Assembly (NCBI GenBank): GCA_963736325.1
Contig: CAVTOG010000003.1
Coordinates: 1 to 64,000, forward strand
Source of the DNA: Actinoallomurus sp963736325
GTDB taxonomy: Bacteria; Actinomycetota; Actinomycetes; Streptosporangiales; Streptosporangiaceae
Direction of reading: 5' to 3'
DNA: 64,000 bases
The notes under the pieces are model-generated. The model was not told the DNA's origin and made no database searches. It saw only the letters and a list, made by a program, of their open reading frames with translations. The position numbers and the translations under genes were made by a program. Shown here in pieces: positions 30,324 through 39,233 of this stretch. Within the stretch, counting starts at the first letter, position 1. Every line of letters begins with the position of its first letter.

Positions 30324-32723
30324 TCAAGTCGTCGGTGCTTGCTCGAGTAGAGCGTCAAGAAGTGTGATCGCACCCTGTTTGTCCAGCGGTTCGTTGCCGT
30401 TTCCGCACTTCGGGGACTGGATGCACGATGGGCAACCATGCTTGCACTCACAGTCGGCGATGACGGAACGGGTCGCGCGGAGCCATTGTGAGGCGCGTTC
30501 GAAGCCGCGTTCGGCGAATCCGGCGCCGCCTTCGTGGCCGTCGTACACGAAGACCGTCATGCGTTCGGTGTCCGGGTGCAGGGCCGTCGAGACGCCGCCG
30601 ATGTCCCAGCGGTCGCATGTGGCGTAGAGCGGCAGCAGGCCGATGGAGGCGTGTTCGGCGGCGTGGGCGCAGCCGCCGATGTCCGCGTCGCCCAGGACCC
30701 GCAGCGAGGTCTCCGGCAGGGTCCACCACACGGCCCTCGTGCGGAGTGTGCGCGGTGGCAACGTCAGCGGGTGTTCGCCGATCATCTGGCCGTTCGCCAG
30801 CCGGCGCATCTGGTACGACACGACCTGGTTCGTCACCTCGACCGTGCCGAAGCACAGGGTCGCCGGACCCCACGACACCGATCGCAGCGTTTCCAGGATC
30901 GAGATGTCGGTGACGTCTCGGGCCGTGGTGCTGTAGTCGGGGTCGGCGGCCTCCACGAGTGCCACCGAGTCGGACAGGTCGAGGGTCTGCACGACGTACG
31001 ACTCGCCCTGGTGGAGGTAGACCGCGCCTTCGTGGACGGTCGTGTGCGCGGACGACTCGTCGACGGTGCCGAGGAGGCGTCCTGTCGCGGCTTCCACGAC
31101 CTGGATGGGCGGGCCGCCGGCGCCGCGGATGTCGGCCAGGTCGCAGGCGCGTTCGCGCTTGGTCCAGTACCAGCCGGCGGGCCGGTGGCGGAGCATCCCG
31201 CGCCGTACGAGATCGGGGAGGAGGCCGGCGGTGGTCGGGCCGAACAGCTCCAGGTCCTTGTCCGTCAGCGGCAGCTCCGACGCGGCCGCGCACAGGTGCG
31301 GTGCGAGGACGTACGGGTTGTCGGGGTCGAGGACCGTCGCCTCGACGGGGGTTCCGAAGATCGCCGACGGGTGGTGGACCAGGTAGGTGTCGAGCGGGTC
31401 GTCGCGGGCGATGAGGACGGCGAGGGCGTCCTGGCCGGCTCGGCCCGCGCGGCCGGCCTGCTGCCACAGCGACGCGCGGGTGCCGGGCCAGCCGCAGACG
31501 ATCACGGAGTCGAGCCCGGACACGTCGATGCCGAGTTCGAGGGCGTTGGTGGTGGCGAGGCCGACGAGCGACCGCGTACGGAGCGCGTGTTCCAGAGCGC
31601 GCCGCTCCTCGGGAAGGTAGCCCGCCCGGTATGCGGCGACCTGCGGTGGAAGCTCCGAGGAGATCTCGGCGAGCGCGCGCTTGGCGCTCAGCGACACCGA
31701 CTCCGCCCCGCGCCGCGAGCGTACGAACGCGAGGGTCTGGACGTTCTCCACCACGAGGTCGGCGAGCAGGGTGGCGGCCTCGGCGGTGGCCGTGCGGCGT
31801 ACGGGCGCGCCGTGCTCGCCGCGCAGTTCGGTGAGCGGCGGTTCCCAGAGCGCGAAGGACATCGCGCCGCGCGGTGAGGCGTCGTCGCAGACCTCCTCGA
31901 CGCGTACGCCGGTCAGCCGCGATGCCGCCGCGCCGGGATCGGACGCGGTGGCCGAGGCCAGGACGAAGACGGGCGCCGAGCCGTACCGCGCGCAGACCCG
32001 CCGCAGGCGGCGCAGGATCTGCGCGACGTGCGAGCCGAACACTCCGCGGTAGCCGTGTGCCTCGTCGATGACGACGTAGCGGAGCCGTCGGAAATATGGC
32101 GCCCAGCGCGCGTGCCCGGGCAGCAGCGTGCGGTGCAGCATGTCCGGGTTGGTGAGGACATAGTTCGCGTACTGCCGAACCCAGGTGCGTTCCTCCGACG
32201 GCGTGTCGCCGTCGAACGTCGCCGCGCGCAGCTGGGCGAGCTTGAGCGAGCGCAGCGAACGCAGCTGGTCGGCGGCGAGCGCCTTCGTCGGGGAGAGATA
32301 GAGGACGGAGCCGCCGTCGAAGACCGCGTCGAGCGCGGGCATGAGATAGGCCAGCGACTTTCCCGACGCCGTACCGGTCGCGATGATGACCGACCGGCCG
32401 TCGTGCGCGAGCGTGGCGGCCTCGGCCTGGTGCTCCCAGGGGCGTTCGATGCCGGTGAGGGCGAGGCGGTCGAGGAGCAGCTTGGGCGCCCACTCCGGCC
32501 AGTCGGTGAGCCGCCCGTCGCGGGCCGGGACGTCCTGGACGTGGGTGATGCGCTCGCGGTTGCGGGGGTCTTGGAGGAGCCGGCGGAGGGTGCCTCCGGC
32601 TTGCCCGTACGACACGGGGGTGTCGTCGTCGGACGGGAACGGGGAATCGAGGTCCGTTTTTATGGCCTGCGTCACTCCTTCGGATGGGAGCGGTTCGCCG
32701 TGCGGAGGTTTCCAGTCTGGCAT
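30324..32723 (-). CDS. DEAH-box helicase with C-terminal DUF1998 zinc domain (Rv3649/MrfA-like)
   Basis: About 799 aa. Helicase core: motif I IIATGTASGKSLAYL, VIDEAHGYRG (DEAH), SATASDP, TNALELGIDVSGLD and QQAGRAGRAGQDAL. The C-terminal DUF1998 region has four cysteines in CECKHGCPSCIQSPKCG, a zinc-binding arrangement found in MrfA/Hrq1-like repair helicases. It is the helicase after which the helicase/secretion neighbourhood families are named. A role in DNA repair (MrfA repairs mitomycin damage in Bacillus) is likely; its link with Tad genes is unexplained. Start ATG at 32723; upstream in-frame codons are less likely. Divergent from bldG. Confidence 0.93.
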   Translation of the reverse strand: MPDWKPPHGEPLPSEGVTQAIKTDLDSPFPSDDDTPVSYGQAGGTLRRLLQDPRNRERITHVQDVPARDGRLTDWPEWAPKLLLDRLALTGIERPWEHQAEAATLAHDGRSVIIATGTASGKSLAYLMPALDAVFDGGSVLYLSPTKALAADQLRSLRSLKLAQLRAATFDGDTPSEERTWVRQYANYVLTNPDMLHRTLLPGHARWAPYFRRLRYVVIDEAHGYRGVFGSHVAQILRRLRRVCARYGSAPVFVLASATASDPGAAASRLTGVRVEEVCDDASPRGAMSFALWEPPLTELRGEHGAPVRRTATAEAATLLADLVVENVQTLAFVRSRRGAESVSLSAKRALAEISSELPPQVAAYRAGYLPEERRALEHALRTRSLVGLATTNALELGIDVSGLDSVIVCGWPGTRASLWQQAGRAGRAGQDALAVLIARDDPLDTYLVHHPSAIFGTPVEATVLDPDNPYVLAPHLCAAASELPLTDKDLELFGPTTAGLLPDLVRRGMLRHRPAGWYWTKRERACDLADIRGAGGPPIQVVEAATGRLLGTVDESSAHTTVHEGAVYLHQGESYVVQTLDLSDSVALVEAADPDYSTTARDVTDISILETLRSVSWGPATLCFGTVEVTNQVVSYQMRRLANGQMIGEHPLTLPPRTLRTRAVWWTLPETSLRVLGDADIGGCAHAAEHASIGLLPLYATCDRWDIGGVSTALHPDTERMTVFVYDGHEGGAGFAERGFERASQWLRATRSVIADCECKHGCPSCIQSPKCGNGNEPLDKQGAITLLDALLEQAPTT

Positions 32724-32904
32724 CCTGGGCACAACGCTTGAACCGCCGTCCGTGGTGCCCCCCGGCTCGCATGAGACGTATGGCAGGCTGGGCTGAAGTC
32801 GCCCTGTGTGCTGATTTCGTGTAGACACGGTGGCGGAGCGTGGTTGAATCACGGCGGGCTTACGTGGCCCCGACTTCCATACGCGGTACGGCGCAGGAGG
32901 ATCT

Positions 32905-33258
32905 GTGGATCTAAAGGTTAGTGACTACACCACTGACGATGACCTCACCGTCATCAATGTGGAGGGAGAGATCGACGTCTACACTGCGCCGAAGCTCCGC
33001 GAAAAGCTGATCGATCTGGTCAACAAGGGTAAGTATCACCTCCTCGTCGACATGGAGAAGGTCGAGTTCCTCGACTCCACCGGTCTCGGTGTTCTCGTCG
33101 GCGGCCTCAAGCGGGTACGCGCGCACGACGGCTCCCTTGAGCTCGTCTGCACCCAGGAGCGCATCCTCAAGATCTTCCGGATCACCGGCTTGACCAAGGT
33201 TTTCGGCATCTTCGACTCGGTCGACGACGCGCGAGAGCACCGCAAGAAGCAGAAGTAG
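32905..33258 (+). CDS. bldG: Anti-sigma factor antagonist (BldG)
   Basis: 117 aa. STAS domain (GEIDVYTAPKLREKL, LDSTGLGVLVGGLKRVRAH, RILKIFRITGLTKVFGI) nearly colinear with S. coelicolor BldG; the phosphorylated Ser is residue 58 in LDSTGLG. Dephosphorylated BldG binds anti-sigma factors and releases sigma factors; in Streptomyces it is required for aerial growth and antibiotic production. GTG at 32905 with AGGAGG at 32895-32900. Followed 7 bp later by the cognate kinase-type anti-sigma factor. Position between helicase and hppA as in Streptomyces. Confidence 0.96.
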   Translation: MDLKVSDYTTDDDLTVINVEGEIDVYTAPKLREKLIDLVNKGKYHLLVDMEKVEFLDSTGLGVLVGGLKRVRAHDGSLELVCTQERILKIFRITGLTKVFGIFDSVDDAREHRKKQK

Positions 33259-33265
33259 GGCCGGG

Positions 33266-33700
33266 ATGGCGCCCGAGATAGCCACCGTCGAGCTCACGTT
33301 CAGCCCCCTTCCGGTCCACGTGCGCACCGCCCGCCTGGTCGCGACCGCGGTCGCCCGGCGTGGCGGTGTCGAGGAGACGCTGCTCGACGAGGTGCGCCTG
33401 GCGGTCGGTGAGGCCTGTTCGCGTGCGGTGGAGGCCCACCAGCAGCAGTGCCCGGCGGAGCCCGTACGGGTGGAGCTGCGTGACTGTGCGGACCGGTTCG
33501 AGGTCGTGGTGTCCGATCGCGTGCCCAATGACGATCCGGCCGGCTCGGGTACGGAAGGGATTTCCTCCGACCTCGCCGAGCTGAATGGCGACCTCAATCT
33601 GGGGTTCGCCGTCATCGCCGGGCTCGCCGACGATGTCGATATCGCATCGACGTCCTCGGGAGTAGAGATCACGATGAGCTGGCCGTCGAAGAAAGACTGA
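33266..33700 (+). CDS. HATPase anti-sigma factor (BldG partner)
   Basis: 144 aa. GHKL ATPase domain of the RsbW/SpoIIAB type: LLDEVRLAVGEACSRAVEAH (N-box, although the usual Asn is Arg here), FEVVVSDRVPNDDP (G1) and GDLNLGFAVIAGLADDV. It should phosphorylate BldG on Ser58 and sequester one or more sigma factors. The S. coelicolor gene at this place (SCO3548) interacts with BldG. The replaced N-box Asn also seems to occur in those relatives, so activity should not be judged from it. ATG at 33266; operon with bldG. Confidence 0.9.
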   Translation: MAPEIATVELTFSPLPVHVRTARLVATAVARRGGVEETLLDEVRLAVGEACSRAVEAHQQQCPAEPVRVELRDCADRFEVVVSDRVPNDDPAGSGTEGISSDLAELNGDLNLGFAVIAGLADDVDIASTSSGVEITMSWPSKKD

Positions 33701-33716
33701 TCACCGCTCATAGAGG

Positions 33717-33749
33717 CCCCTTCGAGTCGATGAACTCGAAGGGGTTTTT
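33717..33749 (+). terminator. Intrinsic terminator of the bldG operon
   Basis: An 11-bp stem (CCCCTTCGAGT with ACTCGAAGGGG), CGATGA loop and a TTTTT tract: the clearest Rho-independent terminator in the window. Confidence 0.95.
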
Positions 33750-34086
33750 GCGCACCTTTGTGGCCAATTACGGTCCACAGTAAATACCCATTTGGACAAT
33801 CCGTATCGCGTTTAGGATAATGCGGCGGCATTTGTTGCGGCCCGCACGCTTTTGTCTAGCGCAGGTCAGTGACCAGCAAAGACGCCTTTACCTAGCACTC
33901 GTAGATTAAGATTGGGTGCAGATGGCGTCACATCTTTATCCCGATGTCGTTAAGGTCCCGACCAGGCTTCTAATTCCGGCTACGCATGCGTAGACTCCCG
34001 GCACCATTGCCCCGCCTGAGATGCGCGGTGATGGCCCGGTCGCCCTCGGAGGCGGACCGGTTCGAACGCCCTGTCGAGGAGGATGC
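33750..34086 (+). other. 337-bp AT-richer region upstream of hppA
   Basis: No gene. It holds the predicted hppA promoter (33792-33821), which would leave a leader of about 255 nt; ATTAAGATTG and similar AT-rich tracts near 33905-33945 may be a second promoter. Confidence 0.55.
33792..33821 (+). promoter_or_regulatory. Predicted promoter upstream of hppA
   Basis: -35 TTGGAC (33792-33797) and -10 GATAAT (33816-33821) with an 18-bp spacer. It matches the SigA-type consensus well for a high-GC organism. Confidence 0.55.
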
Positions 34087-36513
34087 ATGTCTGGGCTTTC
34101 CCTGCCCGCCCAGGCCAGCGCGGAAGTGAGTCTCGGCGGCGGCGACCTGAGCATCGTGGTCGTTGTCGCTGTGATCGCACTTTTGGCGTTGGCCGTCGCC
34201 GGTTTCCTGGTTCGCGATGTGCTCGCGGCCGGTCAGGGCACCGACAAGATGCAGGAAATCGCGCGAGCGGTGCAGGAGGGCGCGCTGGCGTACCTCAAAC
34301 GCCAGTTCCGTACCGTCGGCATCTTCGTAATCCTGATTCCCTTCCTGTTGCTCCTGCTTCCCGCGGAGTCGACGGGTGTGAAGATCGGAAGATCGGTCTT
34401 CTTTGTCATCGGCGCGCTGTTCTCGGGCATCACCGGGTTCACGGGTATGTGGCTGGCGGTGCGCGGCAATGTGCGCGTGGCCGCCGCGGCACGTGAGAGC
34501 GGCGAGAAGCTCGCCATGCGGATCGCGTTCCGCACCGGCGGCGTCGCCGGAATGTTCACGGTCGGCCTCGGCCTGTTCGGCGCGGCCGTCGTCGTGATCG
34601 CCTACAAGGGCGACGCCCCCGGCGTGCTGGAGGGCTTCGGCTTCGGCGCGGCGCTGCTCGCGATGTTCATGCGAGTCGGCGGCGGCATCTTCACCAAGGC
34701 CGCCGACGTCGGCGCCGACCTGGTCGGCAAGGTCGAGCAGGGCATCCCCGAGGACGACCCCCGCAACGCGGCGACCATCGCCGACAACGTGGGTGACAAC
34801 GTCGGCGACTGCGCCGGCATGGCCGCCGACCTCTTCGAGTCGTACGCGGTCACGCTCGTCGCGAGCCTCATCCTCGGCCGGGTCGCCTTCGGTACCGAGG
34901 GCCTGGTCTACCCGCTGATCGTTCCGATGATCGGCGTCATCACCGCGGTGATCGGCATCTTCGCCGTCGCCCCGCGTGCCAAGGACCGCTCCGGCATGAC
35001 GGCGATCAACCGCGGGTTCTTCATCTCCGCGATCATCTCCGCCATCGCGGTGGCCGTCGCCACGTTCATCTACCTGCCGAGCTCCTTCACCAAGCTCCAC
35101 GGTGCGGACCCTGCGATCGCGCACGACTCGCACCTGGCCAACGTGGACCCGCGGTGGGTGGCACTCGGCGCCGTACTCGTCGGCATCGTGCTCGCCAGCG
35201 CCATCCAGCTGCTCACCGGCTACTTCACCGAGACGAACCGGCGCCCCGTCAAGGACGTCACCGAATCGGCGCGTACGGGCCCGGCGACCGTCATCCTGTC
35301 CGGCGTCTCGCTCGGCCTGGAGTCGGCGGTCTACACCACCCTGGTGATCGCGGGAGCCGTGTACGGCGCGTTCCTGCTCGGCTTCAACAACACGACGGTC
35401 GCGCTGTTCGCGGTCGCCCTGGCCGGCACCGGCCTGCTGACCACCGTCGGCGTCATCGTCTCGATGGACACCTTCGGCCCGGTCTCCGACAACGCCCAGG
35501 GCATCGCCGAGATGTCCGGTGACGTCGAGGGCGAGGCCGCCGGCGTGCTGGAGCGCCTCGACGCGGTCGGCAACACCACCAAGGCGATCACCAAGGGCAT
35601 CGCGATCGCCACCGCGGTCCTGGCCGCGACGGCGCTGTTCGGCTCCTTCCGTACGACGGTCGTGGCCGAGCTGACCGGTGCGAGCAGCGAGGTCAAGAAG
35701 GCCCTCGGGCCGACATTCCAGAACTTCAACCTGGGCGTCGACAACCCGAACGTGCTGATCGGCCTCATCATCGGCGCTGCCGTGGTGTTCCTGTTCTCCG
35801 GTCTGGCGATCATGGCGGTCGGCCGTGCGGCCGGACGCGTGGTCATGGAGGTGCGCAAGCAGTTCCGCGACCACCCGGGGATCATGGACTACACCGAGAA
35901 GCCGGACTACGGCGCGGTCGTCGAGATCTGCACCGCGGACGCGCAGCGCGAGCTCGCGACCCCGGGCCTCCTCGCCATCCTGACGCCGATCGCGGTCGGC
36001 TTCGCCCTCGGGTACGCGCCGCTCGGCGCGTTCCTCGCGGGCGCGATCGCCGCGGGCGCGCTCATGGCGGTGTTCCTGTCGAACTCCGGTGGCGCGTGGG
36101 ACAACGCCAAGAAGCTCGTCGAAGAGGGACACCTCGGCGGCAAGGGCTCCGAGGCGCACTCCGCGACGGTCATCGGCGACACGGTCGGCGACCCGTTCAA
36201 GGACACCGCGGGCCCGGCGATCAACCCGCTGATCAAGGTCATGAACCTCGTGTCCCTGCTGATCGCGCAGGCCGTCGTGACGTACGCCGCCAACTCGACG
36301 CTGCGCATCATCGTGACCGTCGTGTCGGCCGGCATCATCATCGGCGCGATCGTGGTCTCGAAGCGGCGCGCCTCGGCGATCAACGGCGAGAACGAGCCGG
36401 CAGCGGAGACCGACGAGTCCCCGGACGGCGCGAAGGACGACTCCGGCGACGGAGAAGGCCCCAGCGGCCCGACCGAGTCGGATGAGGAGACGGAGCCGGC
36501 GAAGGCCTCCTAA
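34087..36513 (+). CDS. hppA: Membrane proton-translocating pyrophosphatase, K+-independent type
   Basis: 808 aa with about 16 membrane helices. Pyrophosphate-binding motifs KAADVGADLVGK, DDPRNAATIADNVGDNVGD and a third aspartate motif near the C-terminus (GDTVGDPFKDTAGPAINPL). GNTTKAITKG carries Lys at the position that distinguishes K+-independent proton pumps from K+-dependent ones (Ala). It couples pyrophosphate hydrolysis to proton export. The acidic C-terminal tail of about 45 residues (ENEPAAETDESPDG) is an extension. ATG at 34087 preceded by GAGGAGG. Follows bldG as in Streptomyces. Confidence 0.97.
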   Translation: MSGLSLPAQASAEVSLGGGDLSIVVVVAVIALLALAVAGFLVRDVLAAGQGTDKMQEIARAVQEGALAYLKRQFRTVGIFVILIPFLLLLLPAESTGVKIGRSVFFVIGALFSGITGFTGMWLAVRGNVRVAAAARESGEKLAMRIAFRTGGVAGMFTVGLGLFGAAVVVIAYKGDAPGVLEGFGFGAALLAMFMRVGGGIFTKAADVGADLVGKVEQGIPEDDPRNAATIADNVGDNVGDCAGMAADLFESYAVTLVASLILGRVAFGTEGLVYPLIVPMIGVITAVIGIFAVAPRAKDRSGMTAINRGFFISAIISAIAVAVATFIYLPSSFTKLHGADPAIAHDSHLANVDPRWVALGAVLVGIVLASAIQLLTGYFTETNRRPVKDVTESARTGPATVILSGVSLGLESAVYTTLVIAGAVYGAFLLGFNNTTVALFAVALAGTGLLTTVGVIVSMDTFGPVSDNAQGIAEMSGDVEGEAAGVLERLDAVGNTTKAITKGIAIATAVLAATALFGSFRTTVVAELTGASSEVKKALGPTFQNFNLGVDNPNVLIGLIIGAAVVFLFSGLAIMAVGRAAGRVVMEVRKQFRDHPGIMDYTEKPDYGAVVEICTADAQRELATPGLLAILTPIAVGFALGYAPLGAFLAGAIAAGALMAVFLSNSGGAWDNAKKLVEEGHLGGKGSEAHSATVIGDTVGDPFKDTAGPAINPLIKVMNLVSLLIAQAVVTYAANSTLRIIVTVVSAGIIIGAIVVSKRRASAINGENEPAAETDESPDGAKDDSGDGEGPSGPTESDEETEPAKAS

Positions 36514-36546
36514 GGCCTTTACGGGACCTGAAAACGCATAACCGGC

Positions 36547-36581
36547 AAGAGGGCCGGGCGGCATCGCCGCCCGGCCCTCTT
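36547..36581 (+). terminator. Terminator of hppA
   Basis: A perfect 15-bp stem (AAGAGGGCCGGGCGG with its complement), CATCG loop, followed by GTGCTTTCT. Confidence 0.9.
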
Positions 36582-36584
36582 GTG

Positions 36585-36765
36585 CTTTCTCACGCCCGCA
36601 CGCCACAAGACGCGGCCGGCCGATGCCGTGCCGTAGAGGGCGGCGCCGGACAGGGGCGGTGATTCGCTGAGCAGATCGGCCGACATCAGCGCCAGCGCAC
36701 GCGGCGGCCGGTGGCGGAGCCGCAGCGTCCCGCGCGGCATCAGGGCGCGGATGTCGAAGTGCGGG
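36585..36765 (-). pseudogene. Fragment resembling an MFS transporter
   Basis: On the minus strand the frame reads IRALMPRGTLRLRHRPPRAL, which closely resembles the internal segment VRALLPRGTLRLRRGLASAV of the MFS transporter at 40369-41691. The remaining residues (MSADLLSESPPLSGAALYG) match no helix, and there is no membrane segment on either side. Probably a short relic of a paralogue, but the evidence is one 20-residue segment. Confidence 0.4.
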
Positions 36766-36792
36766 ACTCGTGCACGCGGGGCCGCAGTGGCC

Positions 36793-36910
36793 GGTGGTGG
36801 GGCGGCGGAGCGTGTCGTTTGGCACCAGGGTGTGGACCCGTAGGTGGGGATCGTGAACGTGGGGCGGTGGTGGGATGGGGGCGCGTGTCGTGTGGTGCAC
36901 GGGTGTGGAC
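36793..36910 (+). repeat. Imperfect 45-bp direct repeat
   Basis: Unit 1 (36793-36837) and unit 2 (36866-36910) share GGTGGTGGG, GCGTGTCGT, TGG and GGGTGTGGAC in the same order, 73 bp apart. Confidence 0.6.
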
Positions 36911-37079
36911 GTTATGGGACTCATGCCGCGCGTCCGGGCTCTGGTGGAGGGTTCGGTGAGGGGGCGGCTACCTCATCGTGGGTGGGCGCGTGGCGGAGGG
37001 CTTGTGGGGGCGGGGCTGGGGTTTCGGTTCGTGGTGGGGGTGGGGGCGGGGCTTGGTCGGTTGCGGGCAGACTGGGGGG

Positions 37080-37190
37080 ATGCAGAATTCTCAGTCGTCC
37101 GGGGCGAAAGGCTTCGCGATTCTTGTCGGGATAATGGTCGCGATCGTCTTGGTGATCATGGCGATCGCTGTGATCTTCTCGCCGCGCTGA
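37080..37190 (+). CDS. 36-aa membrane peptide coupled to SixA
   Basis: The ORF encodes MQNSQSSGAKGFAILVGIMV and continues AIVLVIMAIAVIFSPR, a single transmembrane helix. Its TGA stop overlaps the ATG of sixA by one base (TGATG, 37188-37192), a classic coupling arrangement. Upstream G-run (ACTGGGGGG) may serve as Shine-Dalgarno. Unrecognised family; could anchor or regulate SixA, or be a leader peptide. Coding status is supported by coupling and by a clean hydrophobic helix. Confidence 0.6.
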   Translation: MQNSQSSGAKGFAILVGIMVAIVLVIMAIAVIFSPR

Positions 37191-37657
37191 TGGCGACGCT
37201 CATCGTGCTGCGGCACTCCAAGGCGGCCAGTCCGATCGGGACGCCGGACATCGAGCGGCCTCTCGCCGAGCGTGGGCGGGGTGACGCTAAGAGGGTCGGT
37301 GACGAGCTGCGGCGTGACGGGCGCGTCCCCGATCACGTCGTCTGTTCTACCGCTCTGCGGACTCGGCAGACGCTTGAGGGGCTTGCTCTTGCCACTCCCG
37401 TCGACTTCGAGGACCGGGTCTACCACGCAGACGCCGACGAGCTTCTCGATCGGCTCAGGGAGCAGACCGGTGATCCGGAGGTTCTGCTGCTGGTCGGGCA
37501 TAACCCGTCCGTCCATCAGCTGGTGCTCGGGCTCACGGGGGCGCTGGTTCAGAGCTTTCCGACCTCGGCTACGGCGGTCATCGAGTTCGACGGTGACTGG
37601 GCCGATCTGTGGCCGGGGGCGGGGCGGCTCGTCTCGGTGTGGACTCCTCGCGGCTGA
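37190..37657 (+). CDS. sixA: SixA-type histidine phosphatase
   Basis: 155 aa. Histidine phosphatase superfamily: LIVLRHSKA near the N-terminus (RHx catalytic), CSTALRTRQTLEGL and LLVGHNPSVHQLV (second catalytic His). The short form without additional domains is typical of SixA, which dephosphorylates phosphohistidine in phosphotransfer proteins in E. coli; in actinobacteria the target is unknown. Start ATG overlaps the preceding small ORF's stop. Confidence 0.88.
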   Translation: MATLIVLRHSKAASPIGTPDIERPLAERGRGDAKRVGDELRRDGRVPDHVVCSTALRTRQTLEGLALATPVDFEDRVYHADADELLDRLREQTGDPEVLLLVGHNPSVHQLVLGLTGALVQSFPTSATAVIEFDGDWADLWPGAGRLVSVWTPRG

Positions 37658-38033
37658 CAAAGCGGACACCTTCGGTGACATTACGGTTTACCGGGTGACC
37701 TGATCCGGCCACGGATCGACGCCGCCGTGCGGCGTTTCCGCACTGCTCAAACCAAGGCTCAGGTATTCGGGAAAACTTTACTCACCGTCGTTACACAGAG
37801 TCATGGGAGTGACATTTTCCCCTAGAAGCCCTCTAGCCTGTTCAGTAGAGCGTTCGGCGACAAGCCTTACGCGGCAGGAGCGGACGGAGGGTTTCGTGGA
37901 GAAGCGAGTCCCAGCCCGCGCCCGTGACCACTGACGGCGGGTAATGAGCGAAGGGCCGTCCCCGATCCGGTCCATCGCCCAGAACCGCTACAACGATGCC
38001 GGGGCCCTGACTCAGGGCCCCGGCATCGTGCTG
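37658..38033. other. 376-bp gap between sixA and serB
   Basis: No gene. AT-richer sequence near 37740-37850, with TGACAT (37811) and TAGCCT about 18 bp later as a possible promoter, could produce a short transcript ending in the hairpin at 37994-38028. A 12-codon ORF with GGAGGG upstream (GTG at 37896) lies within it. Candidate small-RNA or leader region; unproven. Confidence 0.4.
37994..38028. terminator. Bidirectional terminator at serB 3' end
   Basis: A 17-bp perfect palindrome (CGATGCCGGGGCCCTGA and its complement) with a 1-nt centre, directly after the serB stop on the minus strand; it could also terminate a plus-strand transcript from the sixA side. Confidence 0.85.
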
Positions 38034-39233
38034 TCACAAGGCCGAGTCCTCGGCGTCCGCGGCGTCGATGTCTTCGCGTGAGATGCCGAGCAGGAACGCG
38101 ATGGTGTCCATGTACGGAACGTTCAGCGCCGTGTCAGCCGCCTCGCGGACGACCGGCTTGGCGTTGTAGGCGATGCCCAGGCCCGCGGCGGCGAGCATGT
38201 CGAGATCGTTCGCGCCGTCGCCGATCGCCACGGTCTGGCTGATCGGCACCTCGGCGTCGGCGGCGAAGCGGCGCAGCGCCGTCGCCTTGCCCGCGCGGTC
38301 GATGATCGGGCCGATCAGCCGCCCGGTCAGCTTCCCGTCGGAGATCTCCAGCACGTTGGCGGCCGCGTAGTCGATGCCGAGGTCGGCGGCGAGCTCGTCG
38401 GTGATCTGGGTGAAGCCGCCGCTGACGATCGCGAACTTGTAGTCGAGGCGCTTCAGCGTGCGGACGAGGGTGCGTACGCCCGGGGAGAACTCGATGCGGT
38501 CGCGCACCTCCGACAGGACGCTCTCGTCGAGTCCTTCGAGCATCGCGACGCGTTGCCGCAGCGAACCCTCGAAGTCGAGTTCGCCGCGCATCGCGGCCTC
38601 GGTGATCTCGGCGACCTTCTCGGCTCGCCCGGCGTACGCGGCGAGCAGCTCGATCACCTCGCCCTGGATGAGCGTCGAGTCGACGTCCATCACGATGAGC
38701 CGCTTGGCGCGACGGGCGAGGCCGCCGGGCTGGACCGCCACGTCGACCTTCTGCGAGGCGGCCTCGGCCGCGAGGGCGGCGCTGAGGCCTTCCGGGTCGG
38801 CGCCCGAGACGTCCATCTCGATGCAGGTCACCGGGTGGAGCGCGAGCCGCTCTATGCGGTCGATGTTGGCGCCGTACGCGGCGACGCGGCCCGCGATGCC
38901 GGCGAGTGCCGCCGGCTGGATCGGGTTGCCGAGGATCGTGACGTGGAGCAGCCCGCGGCGGCGCGGAGACCCGTTTCCGCTGCCCGTGACGAGTTCGATC
39001 TCCAGGCCGAGGTCGGCGGCGAGCTTCTCGGAGGCGGCGAGGAGCTTTCCGACGTCGGTGCCCGACCCGTACGACAGGAGCACGCCGAGGACCAGGCGGC
39101 CGCGGATGACGACCTGCTCGACGTCGGCGACGGTGACGGGAAAGGAGGCGAGGGTTCGGAATAGACGAGACGTGACCCCGGGACGGTCGCGGCCGGTCAG
39201 CGTGATCAGCAGCGTGCGCGATTTGGCATCCAT
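38034..39233 (-). CDS. serB: Phosphoserine phosphatase with ACT domains
   Basis: 399 aa. Two N-terminal ACT-like modules (LLITLTGRDRPGVTSRLF; LHVTILGNPIQPAALAG) precede a HAD domain with VMDVDSTLIQGEVIELLA (catalytic Asp pair), a Ser/Thr motif (FAIVSGGFTQ), conserved Lys and GDGANDLDMLAAAGLG. It makes serine from phosphoserine; ACT domains allow amino-acid feedback. Start at ATG 39233; a TACCGT box 10 nt upstream suggests a very short leader. Convergent with sixA through a shared terminator. Confidence 0.95.
   Translation of the reverse strand: MDAKSRTLLITLTGRDRPGVTSRLFRTLASFPVTVADVEQVVIRGRLVLGVLLSYGSGTDVGKLLAASEKLAADLGLEIELVTGSGNGSPRRRGLLHVTILGNPIQPAALAGIAGRVAAYGANIDRIERLALHPVTCIEMDVSGADPEGLSAALAAEAASQKVDVAVQPGGLARRAKRLIVMDVDSTLIQGEVIELLAAYAGRAEKVAEITEAAMRGELDFEGSLRQRVAMLEGLDESVLSEVRDRIEFSPGVRTLVRTLKRLDYKFAIVSGGFTQITDELAADLGIDYAAANVLEISDGKLTGRLIGPIIDRAGKATALRRFAADAEVPISQTVAIGDGANDLDMLAAAGLGIAYNAKPVVREAADTALNVPYMDTIAFLLGISREDIDAADAEDSAL

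Larger units (their letters stand above)
36582..37079. other. 498-bp gap: transporter remnant and a GT-rich direct repeat
   Basis: The left part carries a minus-strand MFS-like fragment (36585-36765); the right part is G/T-skewed and contains an imperfect 45-bp direct repeat. No complete gene. Confidence 0.6.

Noticed and set aside
33970..36924. Very long minus-strand open frame (984 codons) opposite hppA
   Set aside because: Shadow of the high-GC hppA codon bias; Arg/Asp/Gly-rich translation without domains.
37896..37934. 12-codon ORF with GGAGGG upstream
   Set aside because: Too short and without recognisable features; mentioned only as part of a possible small transcript.
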